Assembly (NCBI GenBank): GCA_000697665.1
Contig: KL197775.1
Location: 41,486 to 105,485 of the forward strand
Direction: 5' to 3'
Source of the DNA: Jaapia argillacea MUCL 33604
Lineage: Eukaryota; Basidiomycota; Agaricomycetes; Jaapiales; Jaapiaceae
Length of the DNA stretch: 64,000 nt
The translations under genes were made by a program, and so were the position numbers. Within the stretch, counting starts at the first letter, position 1, and each line of letters begins with the position of its first letter. The notes under the pieces were generated by a model. That model was not told the origin of the DNA, ran no database searches, and saw nothing but the letters and a program-made list of their open reading frames with translations. Shown here piece by piece: positions 62,299-64,000 of the stretch.

Positions 62299-64000
62299 TG
62301 AGGATTCGTTGATGGGGAGGAATCGCGGATAGGACGGCGACGAGTTGGCGAGATGGGGGGAGGGGCTGAAGTGGGGTATTGGGGTGAGATATCGGTTGAC
62401 GAGAAAGTTTGCAGTTGAGGAGAGATATATGAAGTGAGGAACTTGAGAGAGGAACGAGTTGGCCGATGGGAGACGATGGTAGTAGGATTTTACAGGGGAG
62501 GACGACTTGAAAGAGGTCGATAAATACAGATATCGATGAGCACGGACACGCGACGACAGGCAGGAGGCATCGACGCGAGTTGAGCAGCATCACGCACATC
62601 ATTCACGGTTTCATGTCCGCCGATAACTAAAAAAACAAGCGCTGGCGAAGGTTATAACTTTGAGTTCAGAATCCAGATGCAGATTCAATTATTGACTTAA
62701 CTTTGGAGTGAGCGCGCCCTGAGTCGACATCGGACACCAAAACGACTTTCCGAACCCAAGACATTCAGAACGAGCACCCCATGCCGGACAGAAGGGGAGA
62801 AGCCAAAAGTGAATGTCCTATAACATCGTCCATGGCGAGGGCATGGGTGAAGGTTAGGCACCGTAAATGTGAAGTTTAATCGGGACAACCAATCGGGGCG
62901 ATTTGGTAGCATCGTTAGGATCCTCGTCCTCCCTGCAATGGGATAGTCGCTTCGATTCGATTGGCTAATCAATTGCCGAGCCTATCCACAACACATCAAG
63001 TGCAGGCAGGCAGGAGCTGAAGCATATTACCTCGTGCAGGCATCGAGCTCTGAGGATACGATAGGAAAGGATCGCACGGGTTGGACACTAGCGGCAGTTG
63101 GTGGTTGACCTGCAGCCACCGCATTGGTTCTAAATATTATAGATGTCAATCAAGCTGAAGGGAAACAGCATCAGTATGGGGGCAGAGCAGAGGGAAGCTG
63201 GATGAAAAGACCGCTGGGAGCGCTTGACTTCACAGTGAAATAAGATTTGAACAATAGAGTGAAGATGTCCTCAAATATAAATATACATGGATCTGCGGTG
63301 TCACCCTTAATCTGACGGTACTCGGGGACCCACCTGAACCCTTGGACTTGAATAGGGAAGGCCAAGATGAAGTACCAATTGAACTCACAGGACCCAAAGC
63401 TCGGTCAAGATCCCGTCGCACAAAGGACGTAAGGCTATGCAAGTGAGCACCAGCATCAGCATTTCCACAAGTTTCTGGGGCTCTGGAAGGCCTGTAGCAC
63501 TGGAGTGCCAGAGCGCCAGAGGATTCCAGTGGCTCCAGAACGTCAGTCCTCCAGAGTCTCTGAGTCTTTGCTTGGAATGATCCTGCCAAGTATCTTACTG
63601 TATACGTTAATGACGAAAGTTACTCCTAGAACGAGAGCCAAAAATCCATTCACACTAAGGTTCGAACGGCCGGCCAACACAAGAACATCACCGAACCAAT
63701 CCACTCAGCCACGGTGGCACCGGTATAATAAGGACCATTGGTTATTTATTATCTCCCTGTCACTTTGGGCCCGAAAATGGAAGGACGGTGAAATTTTCGC
63801 TAAGTCCCCAAATTGCCCTTGACCTCCTTGTCACCGCAACCCCCCGCACACTTTCCTACAAATACTCGAGCTCTAGCTCTCTTGATTTCTGACCTCTGGG
63901 ACAGTATTACCTCCAAGCATCTGCGAAAGGACTCGGTCCCCTCGCCACGACCGTGTCCATTCTGTGAATCCCAGACTCCTTCAACGCACCTATATTTGGT
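62299..64000. other. Intergenic region to window end
   Basis: Apart from a possible upstream exon of the membrane-protein gene (to ~62600), no gene was recognised. A pyrimidine-rich stretch with CTACAAATACTCGAG near 63860 may be the promoter of a gene beyond the edge. Confidence 0.35.

Noticed and set aside
61955-62602. 215-codon minus-strand frame starting MMCVMLLNSRRC
   Set aside because: It overlaps the membrane-protein exon in another frame. The frame with CRTMW and THGFFALMGG motifs is the real one; its start may nevertheless supply an upstream exon.
1-64000. CRISPR arrays, insertion sequences, LTR or DNA transposons
   Set aside because: No spaced repeats, no transposase, reverse transcriptase or integrase motifs, and no long terminal or inverted repeats were seen; repeats present are gene duplications and short microsatellites.

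Overview
The window comes from a filamentous basidiomycete, very probably an Agaricomycete. Nearly every gene is broken by short introns of about 50-60 nt with GTRNGT-like donors. The families are typical of mushroom-forming fungi: expanded F-box/LRR proteins, BTB proteins, ricin-B-like beta-trefoil lectins, Dabb proteins, a basidiomycete-type terpene synthase fold and an eight-pass Agaricomycete membrane family. There is one tRNA. I saw no CRISPR array, rRNA, operon-like bacterial arrangement or intact transposon. Most exon models below were assembled by hand from splice signals and checked for phase across every junction.

Layout. 0-13 kb: F-box-like and F-box/LRR genes, including a tandem duplication in which one copy is frameshifted, then a BTB protein with an unrecognised N-terminal half. 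13-19.5 kb: a type II membrane O-fucosyltransferase-like protein, a terpene synthase homologue whose metal-binding motifs are all degenerate, a disordered proline-rich protein, and an 88-aa signal peptidase subunit (SPC1) hidden in four small exons. 19.6-30 kb: two copies of a tail-to-tail F-box/LRR pair, with the minus-strand member decayed in both, plus another relic and a small secreted cysteine protein. 30.5-34.5 kb: a mucin-like single-pass membrane protein and an F-box protein. 35-43.6 kb: a stress/detoxification neighbourhood of three intact Dabb genes and one relic, two glutathione transferases, an alkyltransferase-like (ATL) DNA-repair protein, and a small DUF2945/Tudor protein. 44-47 kb: a D-xylulose-kinase-like FGGY protein with long low-complexity insertions. 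47.7-51.7 kb: a short-chain dehydrogenase and a beta-trefoil lectin, followed by a duplicate of the block (dehydrogenase 3' relic plus second lectin). 51.8-64 kb: an F-box protein, intron-containing tRNA-Gln(UUG), purple acid phosphatase, HNH-domain protein, a third lectin with His-rich and poly-Thr tail, and the membrane protein.

The clearest biology is rapid turnover of ubiquitin-ligase adaptor-type genes (F-box, BTB) by local duplication and decay. Beside them sit duplicated defence/detoxification-type genes (lectins, GSTs, Dabb proteins). The most unusual single object is the terpene synthase-fold protein at 15.1-16.4 kb, which keeps a complete multi-exon reading frame but lacks the Asp-rich, NSE and RY motifs needed for ionising prenyl diphosphates.
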